In this document: piece by piece, positions 17,586 to 26,830 of the stretch
How the letters are laid out: the number at the start of each line of letters is the position of its first letter
Numbering within the stretch: position 1 is the stretch's first letter
Assembly (NCBI RefSeq): GCF_002860345.1
Contig: NZ_NMYC01000005.1
Location: 434,001-498,000, forward strand
DNA: 64,000 bases
From: Bifidobacterium anseris
GTDB lineage: Bacteria > Actinomycetota > Actinomycetes > Actinomycetales > Bifidobacteriaceae
Direction of reading: 5' to 3'
Notes under the pieces: model-generated
What the model was told of the DNA's origin: nothing
The model's database searches: none
The model's input: only the letters and a program-made list of their open reading frames with translations
Translations under genes and position numbers: made by a program

Positions 17586-20500
17586 ATGAGGATGAAGCAC
17601 GGGAGCGGCCGCGGGGAGGCCACATCGGCCAAGCCCCGCCTGCTCGCTGCATTCACGGCGGTAGCGATGATGTTCGCCACCGCCGTTCCCGCGTTGATGC
17701 CGAAGGCGGCGAATGCCGATGACGGATTGGCCAATGGTAGCATCTGCGTGCCTGAGGACAAGCCTCTCGGTGACGACACCAGCAATGCCGAACAGGACAA
17801 TGGCATCGCCACATGGGTTGGCAAGGATATGTATATCGGTTACCCCTCAGCCGGCGTGAAGGCGAATTACGGGAACGGCGGCAACACCCCGGGGCAGTCC
17901 TATGCCGTGGAAGCCGAAGGTGCCACGCTGGTCGGTGGTCGCTTGGCCATCCACAGTGTCAAGAACTCTTGGGGCGCAAACTATGGCCCCAACGGCGTAA
18001 ACTACAGTGGCCGCGGTTTCCGCTTCGGCATTGTCGGCTTCGGTGGTCAGTTCCGTCCCACCGAGGGTGACGCACTGGTGATTGCCGGCAGCAACTCTCA
18101 GATGAGTGGCATGAAGGACGCGCGAAATATCGACACCAACGCTCTCGGTTGGAATGACAACCAGAACATTCCTGGTCGCGGCCGTGGATGGTTGGGGTCC
18201 AACAGCGCCAGCGAGCCTAACTACACTGCGAAGATCGCCGGTGGAGCAAGCGAAGCGATGGGTCTGCACGGTCTTACGCCCGGTACCAATTATCCTGGTC
18301 CGGATTGGAGCTGGACGTCCGTGTACAACAACAATGTTGAAAGCAATGTTCAGTGGGGCCAAACAAATCCTCTGAAGAGCGTTAACATTAGTGGCGAGAC
18401 GAAAGACCGTAGTGGTTTCGGCACAACGATTGCCACGCAGTCGGATCAGTTGGCTGGCTTGCCTGAGACCGGCACATATACCACTACAACCAGCAGCCAG
18501 AGCAATTACAAGCGCACCAAGTACAATTCGGGTGGGGTATCCATCTACGATAGCAATCGGGATATTAAAACACGAACCATCATCGAGGCCACCTTCAATG
18601 TGGATGAACGAGTCATCAAGTTCACAGGCGACGGTACGAGCAAGCTGCAGGTGTTCAACCTTCCCGCTACAGAACTGCGCAACAATGGCAAGGGCGGTGT
18701 GTCTTTCGCATTCGAAAAGATTCCCACCGGCGCATCCATCGTCATCAACGTCACTGGCGAAGAGAACATCGAATTCAATAACGGTTGGCGGTTCTGGTGG
18801 GCTGGCGACAAGGAAATCGGTAACAACTGGGACCAGTATGAAATCGGCAATGGCTATTCGCTGTATGATAATACGAGCGAGGCCAAGCAGAAGGCGTATG
18901 TCGCCGCCATGAGCGCCATCATGTGGAACTTCAACAAGACTGCATCGTTGACCATCAAGGGTGGGCAGGCGTCGAACGCTAGCATCACGGCAAAGAAGGA
19001 ATACAAGTGGCCGACCGGTGTATGGTATGACGGCGCTGACCAGTTCCCAACAGGTAACTACAGCGGTACAGCAAGCGTATCCGACGATCCCGCGGCCGCC
19101 ATGCTCGGCTCCATCATGATGCCCAACGACAATGGCGCTTTCGATGACCATGTGACCACGAACGGCCGCGTGTGGGTCAACGGCAACTTCTATATGAACA
19201 ACCCCACCAAGGCATACCACTTCGGTGCCAATGTGGGTGAAGGCGATTCCGCCTCCATTATCGACATGGATCAGGAACGCCACAACAAGGGATGGAACGC
19301 CACTGTCAAGACCAACTGTCCGACCATCAGCTGGGAGAAGGTGGATGGCGACGGCAACGTCATCTCCGGTCTGCCCGATGGCTCCACCTTGGCTTCCTTC
19401 CAGGTCTTCGGCTCCAAGGACGATGCGGTCAACAACCGCAACGTCTTGGTGACTGTCACCGATAATCAGCCCCTCGTGGATCAGGATCAGGCACAGGGCA
19501 AGTTCCAGATTCAGAGCCTTGGGAAGAATGCGACCTATTACATCAAGGAGATCACAGCACCGACCGGATATGTGCAGAGTACGAACATCTACCGGATTGT
19601 TACGGGCAATAGCGATTCCGAGACCTACAGCACAATCGACAAGGTGTATACCGCTCAGGGTATTGAAATCACCAATGCAGACGACAAGGACCTCTCCGGT
19701 ACGTCCGGCATTGTGAACAAGTCGGGAGGCGCCGACGTCGAGTGGGGCAAGTATGCGGAGGATGATACATCCTACGCTGGTCTCTCGGGCTCGGAGTGGA
19801 CCCTCACACGTACTGACGCCGAGCCCAAGCAGGAGTGGACCATCCGTGATTACACGGCACAGGTCACCGGTGTGGAGATTTTGCATGACGGCACAGTGAC
19901 GCAGTCGCTGGAGCTCACAACCGGTTCTCATGCACAACTGTCTGCCAACGTTCTGCCGGTTGGCGAAGCCATTCAGGATGTGAGATGGTCTTCCAGTAAT
20001 CCTGGTTTGGTCTCGGTGAGCGCCACTGGCGAGGTCGTTGTATTGCGCAACACTGCCGATAATGAAGATCCGAACGTGACTATTACTGCACAATCCGTTT
20101 CGGATCCTACCAAGCAGGCGCAGATCACCATCGTATGTAAGCGGGTCGCCGTGCAATCTGTGACCATTCAGATGAATGGTTCGGATGTTGAACAGGTTTC
20201 CCTGCAGGAGGGGGAGACGAAGCAGCTCACTGCCAAGACCGATCCCGCCGGTGTGGGTGTGGAATGGAGTTCCAGCGACTCTAATGTCGTTGAAGTGGAT
20301 GCGAATGGCCAGCTGACTGCAAAGAAGGCAGGTTCCGCTACCATCATGGCGAATGCGGGCGATAAGAACGATACCGTTACCGTCACGGTTAAGGCGAAGC
20401 CCGTACGTACCTCCACGGACGTGTATGTGAAGTGGACTGATCGTAGCCAGGCCAGACTGTACTATTGGAACGACACCACGAACAACAAGCCGTTCCCCGG

Positions 20501-21986
20501 TACAGCAATGCAGAAGGTCCAGTGCGGATCCGATTCGTGGTGGAAGCTCTCCGTGCCGCTCACTGGCACCTTTGAGGTGATCGTCACCGGCAACAACAAT
20601 GATGATAAATACCCGGCTAACGGTAAACCCGGTACGACGGATATTCCAATTCCCGGCACGGCTGCCAGCTATTACATCGACGGCTGGTATGCCCCTGTGA
20701 CTGAAGGAACGCCGCCTTCTGGTTGCTCTGTTCGCTCTGCGGCTCCGGCTCGTGCGCAGGCGGTCCCTTCCGTGGAACCGGTGATGGATGTTTCCAACGA
20801 TGCGGCTCCGCAGGCCGAAGAAGCGACCGATCCGAGTGCTCCGCATGATGTCGATCCGCGTGTAGGCCGCTTTAAGATCGAGAACCTGCCGAACGGCACA
20901 TACACGTTGAAGGAGTTCAAGGCTCCTACCGGGTACTGGCTCAATACGACGGAGTACGGCTTCACCGTCAAGAACGGTGAGTTGACGTGGACTGCAGGCA
21001 AAGAGCCGGATGTCCATGACAATGAGCATTGGATCTCCGATGTGCCGACCGAGTTCAGCTGGGACAAGATCGACGCTGGGTACTCCGAGAGCGACAATGT
21101 GAAAAATGGTCCGATTGCGGGTTCCGAGTGGAAGCTTGAAAAGTTCAAGGATGGCGACTATACGTCCGAGATCGAAAGGATCGAGGACTGCCAGCTTGTT
21201 GCGGCAACTGGCTGCAGCGGCTTCGACAAGCACTATGAGGCAGGTAAGTTCACGCTGAAGGGCCTTGCGATCGGCAAGTATCGTTTGTCCGAAACGAAGG
21301 CTCCTGAGGGCTACAACCTTCCGGAGAACGTCTACTACTACTTCGAGCTGGGTGCAACCAATCCAGGAGCGGTGACCTGGAACAAGGGCACTGCGACGAG
21401 CTACGACACGACCGGTTCCTTCACCGGCGCTAGTGAAGCTTCTGTGAATACTAACGCCGCGCCGAACTATCGCAAGACCGGCAATGTAGACTGGAACAAG
21501 GTTAATTCCGAGGACACTAGTGAACTGCTTGCTGGCTCTGAATGGAAGGTCAGGTTTAAGGCTGAAGGTACGGTTAATTACTCTGAGTGGTATAAAGTCA
21601 TCGACTGCACGACTACCCCTACCGCTTGTTCCGTCCCCGGGAAACCGGATAATCAGCCGGTTTGGACCTATGACCATCACCCGAGCATCGGCGCGTTCCA
21701 GCTGCAGAACTTGGAATGGGGCGACTATGAGCTTGTTGAGACGAAGGCCCCCGATGGATTTAACCTGTCGGAGAAAACCTATACATTCACCGTTTCCAAG
21801 GCCAATGTAGACAAGAACATCACCATTCAGGGCGCGGAAGGCAGTGGCAACAACATCGCCAACGAGCCTGGCTTCGAGCTGCCTGAGACTGGTGGCGAAG
21901 GCAACACACTGATTGTGATGTTCGGGGTTGCGCTCACAGCGATATCGATGCTAGGCTATGCGGTAGCGATGCGTAAACGCGTCTAA
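17586..21986 (+). CDS. Pilus tip/minor pilin: giant LPXTG adhesin with Ig-like, CBM26-like and SpaA domains (cassette 2)
   Basis: 1,466 residues. ATG 17586 is preferred: AGGGGAAG precedes it and a normal signal peptide follows (basic start, hydrophobic core to about residue 35, cleavage near ANA). The frame is open further upstream to 17352 but without a signal sequence. Domain order matches the 9353 protein: an anchor-A-like N-terminal region ending at AAMLGSIMMP, and E-boxes KEITAPTGY (about 653), KEFKAPTGY (about 1109), SETKAPEGY (about 1236) and VETKAPDGF (about 1384). Two BIg2-like domains lie at about 765-940. A CBM26-like module at 943-1035 has YYWNDTT, WWKLSVP and DGWYAP aromatics. 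LPETG is at 1432. Codon use is visibly less GC-rich at third positions than in cassette 1, suggesting a different origin. Confidence 0.88.
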   Translation: MRMKHGSGRGEATSAKPRLLAAFTAVAMMFATAVPALMPKAANADDGLANGSICVPEDKPLGDDTSNAEQDNGIATWVGKDMYIGYPSAGVKANYGNGGNTPGQSYAVEAEGATLVGGRLAIHSVKNSWGANYGPNGVNYSGRGFRFGIVGFGGQFRPTEGDALVIAGSNSQMSGMKDARNIDTNALGWNDNQNIPGRGRGWLGSNSASEPNYTAKIAGGASEAMGLHGLTPGTNYPGPDWSWTSVYNNNVESNVQWGQTNPLKSVNISGETKDRSGFGTTIATQSDQLAGLPETGTYTTTTSSQSNYKRTKYNSGGVSIYDSNRDIKTRTIIEATFNVDERVIKFTGDGTSKLQVFNLPATELRNNGKGGVSFAFEKIPTGASIVINVTGEENIEFNNGWRFWWAGDKEIGNNWDQYEIGNGYSLYDNTSEAKQKAYVAAMSAIMWNFNKTASLTIKGGQASNASITAKKEYKWPTGVWYDGADQFPTGNYSGTASVSDDPAAAMLGSIMMPNDNGAFDDHVTTNGRVWVNGNFYMNNPTKAYHFGANVGEGDSASIIDMDQERHNKGWNATVKTNCPTISWEKVDGDGNVISGLPDGSTLASFQVFGSKDDAVNNRNVLVTVTDNQPLVDQDQAQGKFQIQSLGKNATYYIKEITAPTGYVQSTNIYRIVTGNSDSETYSTIDKVYTAQGIEITNADDKDLSGTSGIVNKSGGADVEWGKYAEDDTSYAGLSGSEWTLTRTDAEPKQEWTIRDYTAQVTGVEILHDGTVTQSLELTTGSHAQLSANVLPVGEAIQDVRWSSSNPGLVSVSATGEVVVLRNTADNEDPNVTITAQSVSDPTKQAQITIVCKRVAVQSVTIQMNGSDVEQVSLQEGETKQLTAKTDPAGVGVEWSSSDSNVVEVDANGQLTAKKAGSATIMANAGDKNDTVTVTVKAKPVRTSTDVYVKWTDRSQARLYYWNDTTNNKPFPGTAMQKVQCGSDSWWKLSVPLTGTFEVIVTGNNNDDKYPANGKPGTTDIPIPGTAASYYIDGWYAPVTEGTPPSGCSVRSAAPARAQAVPSVEPVMDVSNDAAPQAEEATDPSAPHDVDPRVGRFKIENLPNGTYTLKEFKAPTGYWLNTTEYGFTVKNGELTWTAGKEPDVHDNEHWISDVPTEFSWDKIDAGYSESDNVKNGPIAGSEWKLEKFKDGDYTSEIERIEDCQLVAATGCSGFDKHYEAGKFTLKGLAIGKYRLSETKAPEGYNLPENVYYYFELGATNPGAVTWNKGTATSYDTTGSFTGASEASVNTNAAPNYRKTGNVDWNKVNSEDTSELLAGSEWKVRFKAEGTVNYSEWYKVIDCTTTPTACSVPGKPDNQPVWTYDHHPSIGAFQLQNLEWGDYELVETKAPDGFNLSEKTYTFTVSKANVDKNITIQGAEGSGNNIANEPGFELPETGGEGNTLIVMFGVALTAISMLGYAVAMRKRV

Positions 21987-22158
21987 GCAACATAGTCAAC
22001 GATGAACAATTAAAGATTTGGGGCCGTCAACATCGGTTATCGCCAAGAGGCGGTCCCTCCCTTGCTTGAATCATCCGATTCTTTGCCGGGGGGAAGTAAA
22101 AAAAAGATTTTATGAATCATCTGATTTATAAAATTGACAATCAATCGAAGGAGATAAC

Positions 22159-23670
22159 ATGAAGAAGGTTTGGAAGGGCTTCGCCGCCGCGGTCTCCGCC
22201 GCTGCGATCGCCGCCACCGGTTTCATTGGTGCCACCTCTGCTAACGCAGCGGGCACCTATAGCATCCAGATTACCAATGCCCCTGAGGGACATGTCTATC
22301 AGGCATATCAGATCTTTGCAGGCGATCTTTCCAACGGCACGCTGAGCAACATCAAGTGGGGCAGCAATGTTTCTGCTGACGGTCAGGCCGCAATGGGTGA
22401 CGCTGCAGCGAAGGCAAAGACGCTCGAGGGCGGAAATTCTGCCGCGGCCGAAACATTCGCAAAGGAAGTCGATGACTATCTTGCCGGTACTCCGACGGAA
22501 TCCGGCGCGTTCGGTACTCCGACCGGTGGCTATACCATCAGCAATCTTGTCGCCGGCTATTATCTTGTGAAGGATAAGGCTCCTACTGGCGACCCGAATG
22601 ACTTCACCTACACCTCCTACATCATGCAGGTGGTCGGTAATGTAACTGTGGATCCGAAGACCGAAGTCCCGACTGTGGAGAAGAAGGTCCAGGACGAAAC
22701 TACTGATGCTGAGGAAGGTGCGACTGACGGCTGGGGTGACTCTGCTGATCATGACATCAACGAAAGCTTCAAGTTCAAGCTCACGGCGACTCTTCCCGCA
22801 GATGCTTACCGTGACAACTACGTGAACCCGTATAAGGTCGTCTTCACTGATACCATGTCGGATGGTGTGACTTTCGAGAGCATTGCTAGCGTCAAGGTGA
22901 ATGGGACTAATATTGACGCCAAGGATTACGACTCTACTGCTACTGCGAATCAGGCAGGTGGCTCTTGGACTCTGACGATCGCTGATCTCAAGACGGCTGC
23001 CAGCCTGTCGTCCCTGAATGGCGAGATCACGATTGAGGTCATCTACAATGCTCACCTCAATACCAATGCAGTTGCGAATAACGAAACCGGAACGATTGGC
23101 AACACCAACAAGGTGAAGCTCGATTACTCCAACAATCCGTATGCTGATGGTACGGGTCATACGCCGGAAGACGAAGTCTACGTCGCGACCTTCCTGATGA
23201 ACAACACGAAGGTCGACGCGGATAAGGACGACAAGCCGCTTCAGGGCGCAGGCTTCCGTCTCTATGCCTCTAATGGCACCACTGAGATTAAGATGGCCAA
23301 GAACGCTGATGGCACCTATTCCCCGATTGCGGATCAGGCTAACGGCACTGGCGTAGAAATGATCACCGGTGCAGATGGTCTGTTCAACATCAAGGGTCTT
23401 GATCACGGCACCTATATCATCAAGGAAACCACCACTCCTGCCGGCTACAATACGATGGCTGATAAGACGGTGACGATTTCCGCTACTCACAAGAATGATC
23501 ACGTGGATCTTGGAACCTCGAATCTGAACAACATTGTCGAGAACCACAAGGGCTCCAACCTCCCGGCGACCGGTGGCATGGGCACGACGGTGCTGTACGT
23601 CGCTGGCGCTGCGATCGTCCTGATCGCCGGCATCGGTCTCGCGGTTGCACTCCGTCGCCGTCAGGCCTGA
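22159..23670 (+). CDS. Major (backbone) pilin, isopeptide-forming, LPXTG-anchored (cassette 2)
   Basis: Shaft pilin of 503 residues. GAAGGAGATAAC precedes the ATG. A signal peptide ends near SANA (about residue 30). A pilin lysine region follows (VPTVEKKVQDE, about 178), then WGDSADHDINESFKFK, a middle domain, a C-terminal SpaA domain with the E-box KETTTPAGYNTM, and LPATG with a hydrophobic tail and RRRQ. It is homologous along its length to the 13710 pilin but uses more A/T-ending codons. It is immediately followed by the sortase gene after 25 bases, so the two are probably co-transcribed. The lysine and isopeptide residues are assigned by family pattern. Confidence 0.93.
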   Translation: MKKVWKGFAAAVSAAAIAATGFIGATSANAAGTYSIQITNAPEGHVYQAYQIFAGDLSNGTLSNIKWGSNVSADGQAAMGDAAAKAKTLEGGNSAAAETFAKEVDDYLAGTPTESGAFGTPTGGYTISNLVAGYYLVKDKAPTGDPNDFTYTSYIMQVVGNVTVDPKTEVPTVEKKVQDETTDAEEGATDGWGDSADHDINESFKFKLTATLPADAYRDNYVNPYKVVFTDTMSDGVTFESIASVKVNGTNIDAKDYDSTATANQAGGSWTLTIADLKTAASLSSLNGEITIEVIYNAHLNTNAVANNETGTIGNTNKVKLDYSNNPYADGTGHTPEDEVYVATFLMNNTKVDADKDDKPLQGAGFRLYASNGTTEIKMAKNADGTYSPIADQANGTGVEMITGADGLFNIKGLDHGTYIIKETTTPAGYNTMADKTVTISATHKNDHVDLGTSNLNNIVENHKGSNLPATGGMGTTVLYVAGAAIVLIAGIGLAVALRRRQA

Positions 23671-23695
23671 GTGACACCCCACAAGGAAAGGTGAT

Positions 23696-24736
23696 ATGAG
23701 GAATCGGCACTCGGCCAATCTGGAATCCCAGACTGACGGTAGTATCGATTCCTCATCCCTTACGCCGCCCGCCGGCTCCGCACAGGAATCGACGGGCGGC
23801 AGCCTTATGGAGGAACAGACCATCAACGCCACAAGCAATCAACCCACAACGAAGACAAAAAAGAAGAGCAACATCGGCATCAACGTCATGATCGCGCTCT
23901 TCGCGCTCGTGCTGCTCGGCGGCATCGGGCTCCTCGTCTATCCGACATTCGCCAACTGGTGGAACACGATGCACGCGTCGCGCGCCGTCGCCGGATACGT
24001 CGAAACCGTCAAAGACATGAGCGCGGACAAGAAGAAAGAACTCCTCGCCCAAGCCCACGCCTACAACGAACAACTCAACACGCTGCCGGACCGTTGGCAC
24101 CTCACCGACGAACAGATGGACCAGTACAACAAGACGCTCGACGTCACAGGCACCGGAATCATGGGATACATCACGATCCCGAAACTCGAAGTGCGACTGC
24201 CTATCTACCACGGTACCGAAGACACCGTGCTGCAGATCGCCGGCGGACACCTCGCCGGATCGTCACTGCCCGTCGGCGGCAAAGACACGCACACGGCGAT
24301 CTCCGGACACACGGGACTGCCGTCGGCGAAACTCTTCACCGGACTCGACAGTCTCAAAGAAGGCGACACCTTCGCATTCCACGTGCTCGACGACACGTAC
24401 ACGTATCAGATCGACCAGATACGCACCGTGCTGCCGAACGAAATGCGAGACCTCGACTTCGACCCCAATCAGGACTACGCGACCCTGATCACCTGCACCC
24501 CATACGGAGTCAACTCGCACCGGCTCCTCGTACGCGGCCACCGCATCCCCACGCCGGCGAACGCGGACGAAACACCATACGACAAGGCAGACAACCAGCG
24601 GACACTCATCATCGCGGGCATCGCACTCGCCATCGTGCTGTTCATCCTCTGGATCATCTGGCTCATCGTGCACCGCGGACGCAAACGCGGACGAGACGCC
24701 GTGTCGGGCACCCTGGCCAAACACGCGGGCCGCTGA
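23696..24736 (+). CDS. Class C (pilus-specific) sortase
   Basis: Membrane transpeptidase that links pilin subunits, 346 residues. AAGGAAAGG precedes ATG 23696; an internal ATG (MEEQ) is less well supported. After a polar N-terminus, a membrane segment lies at about residues 60-83 (MIALFALVLLGGIGLLVYP). The catalytic triad of the family is visible: His205 in SGHTG, Cys267 in TLITCTPYG, and Arg276 in NSHRLLVRG. A second membrane segment near the C-terminus followed by basic residues is typical of class C. It lies between the second backbone pilin and the small Cna_B protein. As the only sortase in the window it may serve both pilus cassettes. Confidence 0.95.
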   Translation: MRNRHSANLESQTDGSIDSSSLTPPAGSAQESTGGSLMEEQTINATSNQPTTKTKKKSNIGINVMIALFALVLLGGIGLLVYPTFANWWNTMHASRAVAGYVETVKDMSADKKKELLAQAHAYNEQLNTLPDRWHLTDEQMDQYNKTLDVTGTGIMGYITIPKLEVRLPIYHGTEDTVLQIAGGHLAGSSLPVGGKDTHTAISGHTGLPSAKLFTGLDSLKEGDTFAFHVLDDTYTYQIDQIRTVLPNEMRDLDFDPNQDYATLITCTPYGVNSHRLLVRGHRIPTPANADETPYDKADNQRTLIIAGIALAIVLFILWIIWLIVHRGRKRGRDAVSGTLAKHAGR

Positions 24737-24812
24737 CACGGGCCGCAGCCACAACGCTTATAATCAATAAACAGAGAAGAAAGAACACCTCACCAACCCA
24801 AGGGGGGACAAT

Positions 24813-25859
24813 ATGGAACGGCTTACCATCGGCAAGCGCATCGCCACGGCAACGCTGTGCGCGGGCGCGTTGATCGCAAGCTTCGCCATCGGCCTGCCGA
24901 ACGTCTACGCGGACGACACGGCCACGGACACGGAGGTCAACGACTCCATCACGACGACCGAGGATCGCACCGATCTCGCATCCACCGTCGTCGCCGGAGA
25001 CGGTGAGGGCACCATCAACGTCCACTACGCGCACGACGAAGCCGGCCTCGAAGGCGTCGTATTCCACGTCTACAACGTGGCGAAGTGGGCAAACGAAGGC
25101 GGCTACGAGCCGATCGGCGACTTCGCTGACACCGAGAAGTACCCGGTGAACTGGGATGTGCTCAACGCCGATCCGCAAACCTTCCGCGACATGGCGAACA
25201 CGCTCGCCGGATACATCGAAGTCAACGGCACCGAGCCGGCCGCCAGCGCAATGACCGACGCGGACGGTAATGTTACGTTCACCAGCGTCGGCGACGGCAT
25301 GTTCCTCGTCACCGCGGACCGCCTCGTCGAGAAGACGCTCGAATGCGCGAGCTCGTCGATGCTCGTTGCGCTGCCGAACGTGCACGTCGAAGACGGCGCG
25401 AACCAGCGCGTCGTCAACATCGAGCCGAAGAGCGACTGCGTCGTGCCGGAAGTCAAGACCGAGACGCTCAACGTCAAGAAGGTGTGGAAGGATGCCGGCA
25501 ACAACGACCGGCCGAAGTCCATCACCGTGGAACTGCTCAAGAACGGCGAAAGCCAGGAGATCGTTGAACTGTCCGACGCGAACAACTGGCAGCACACGTG
25601 GGCGGAGCTCGAATCCGGCAACGACTGGAAGGTCGTGGAGAAGGACGTGCCGGCCGGATATACGACGATCGCCGACTACGACATGACGGCGGAGGACGAG
25701 GCCAGCGTGACGATCACGAACACGAAGCCGGCGCCGCCGGTGACGCCGAAGCCGCCGGCGCAGACCGGTGCCGACATCGCGCTCGTCGTGGTCGTGGCGA
25801 GTGCGGCGCTCGTGCTTGGCGTGCTGCTCATCGTGAAGAGCCGCAAGAAGGAAGCGTGA
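24813..25859 (+). CDS. Cna_B-domain surface protein with non-canonical sorting signal
   Basis: 348 residues; AGGGGGGA precedes the ATG. It has a signal peptide (cleavage likely after VYA, about residue 32) and a pilin-like N-terminal domain (GLEGVVFHVYNVAKWA). A Cna_B-type domain follows at about residues 216-290 (KKVWKDAGNNDRPKSI and ITVELLKNGE). The C-terminus has a proline-rich linker, PPAQTG (about 314-319), a 20-residue hydrophobic segment and KSRKKEA. The membrane and charge pattern is that of a sorted protein, but the pentapeptide reads PAQTG rather than LPXTG. It lies 76 bases after the sortase. It is possibly a basal or anchoring pilin, inferred from size and position. Confidence 0.8.
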   Translation: MERLTIGKRIATATLCAGALIASFAIGLPNVYADDTATDTEVNDSITTTEDRTDLASTVVAGDGEGTINVHYAHDEAGLEGVVFHVYNVAKWANEGGYEPIGDFADTEKYPVNWDVLNADPQTFRDMANTLAGYIEVNGTEPAASAMTDADGNVTFTSVGDGMFLVTADRLVEKTLECASSSMLVALPNVHVEDGANQRVVNIEPKSDCVVPEVKTETLNVKKVWKDAGNNDRPKSITVELLKNGESQEIVELSDANNWQHTWAELESGNDWKVVEKDVPAGYTTIADYDMTAEDEASVTITNTKPAPPVTPKPPAQTGADIALVVVVASAALVLGVLLIVKSRKKEA

Positions 25860-25897
25860 GTCGCGCGAAGTGATAGCAGCGGCTGACGCTGATCGGT

Positions 25898-25934
25898 AGG
25901 GAAGGCCATCCGGGAGGGTGGCCTTCCCTCTTTT
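25898..25934 (+). terminator. Terminator after the pilus locus
   Basis: Stem AGGGAAGGCCATCC / GGGTGGCCTTCCCT followed by CTTTT, a strong intrinsic terminator ending the sortase-Cna_B unit. Confidence 0.85.
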
Positions 25935-26033
25935 CTGATATTTGGGGTGTTGCTCGGGGGTCTGCGATTGGTGGTCTGGCGTGTTCGGTGGTCGGCGGCC
26001 CGTTGCGGGTTCCATCGGGGTTGGTTGGACGGC

Positions 26034-26151
26034 ATCTCGGCTGAAGAGGAGCATTTTCTTCGTCGATGGCGGGTGGCGTCTATGGCGCGGCGCGAAAATA
26101 AGTGGGTATAACATGAGGTATTCCGAGAAAATGCTCCTCTTCAGCCGAGAT
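26034..26151. repeat. Long inverted repeat, copy A
   Basis: Arms 26034-26060 and 26125-26151, 27 bases, complementary apart from one wobble, 64 bases between them. The core is CTGAAGAGGAGCATTTTC. It is the same design as 38652, 41419 and 26259. Confidence 0.75.
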
Positions 26152-26258
26152 GGTCGGAAGATAGGGAGCTGATGGATCGGAGCGTCGTGGGACGGAAACG
26201 GCGAAACACCGGATGGTTGGCGCAATCGTGGACGCTCGTAGACATGTGCCGCGTGTAC

Positions 26259-26381
26259 CTGCGATTGTGGGGCGGGTCTTTTGGCTGAGAGTGGAGCAAT
26301 CGCGCTGGTGGGGCGGAAGCGGTGTTGGGAATGCAAGGAAAACAGGTCCGGCTACCTGACATGCCCACCCCAAAATCGCAG
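26259..26381. repeat. Long inverted repeat, copy D (divergent)
   Basis: Arms CTGCGATTGTGGGGCGGG (26259-26276) and CCCACCCCAAAATCGCAG (26364-26381), 16 of 18 positions complementary. Total size and the TATCTGCG-like outer end match copies A-C, but the inner sequence differs. Between here and 26768 no gene is seen. Confidence 0.55.
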
Positions 26382-26767
26382 ATAGGGGATTTGAGGCGTC
26401 GTGAGGCAAGCTCGGTGCGCCGCTGCTCGTGAATGTGGCCGATCTGGACGGTACAGAACAGCGCAAAGCTGAACGGGGAGAAGCTGGGGGAGATCCAGGG
26501 CTGCTGTGGACCCTGAGGCGGACTGTACGAAGAATCTCCGTACAATTCCGCATTCCGAACTATCCACAGCGATGCTCACAGGAGGGTTGAAACCGAGGTG
26601 GCACATCCGGCTCGGCGATCCATGATGGCGGGATGCGGAGAGTGTGTGAAAATGGGACGACGCCGCACATTGACGGATGGATGCGAGTATGATGGAGCAC
26701 ATGTTTCATGAATGACACACAGGGTTTACTTTCAGTGCCTATCATGAAGCTGATTCTTCCCCCCCAA

Positions 26768-26799
26768 CGGGACACACCGCGACGGTGTGTCCCGCTTTT
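26768..26799 (+). terminator. Orphan strong terminator
   Basis: Perfect 12-bp stem CGGGACACACCG / CGGTGTGTCCCG with loop CGA, followed by CTTTT. No gene is recognised between the previous terminator (25934) and this one, so it may end a short or non-coding transcript. A 42-codon frame from ATG 26708 (GGAG ten bases upstream) runs through the stem into the adjoining element; I do not trust it as a gene. Confidence 0.7.
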
Positions 26800-26830
26800 A
26801 CGTTTTCGGATCGGGGAGGATGGAGAAGGG

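Noticed and set aside
17847-21680. 1,277-codon minus-strand frame opposite the cassette 2 adhesin
   Set aside because: Striking length, but the plus strand encodes a full LPXTG adhesin with signal peptide and E-boxes. The opposite frame is open because of codon bias in the repeats.
26080-26702. Overlapping minus-strand open frames after the pilus locus
   Set aside because: No ribosome sites, no recognisable motifs, and they run through inverted repeats A and D; typical chance frames in GC-rich DNA.
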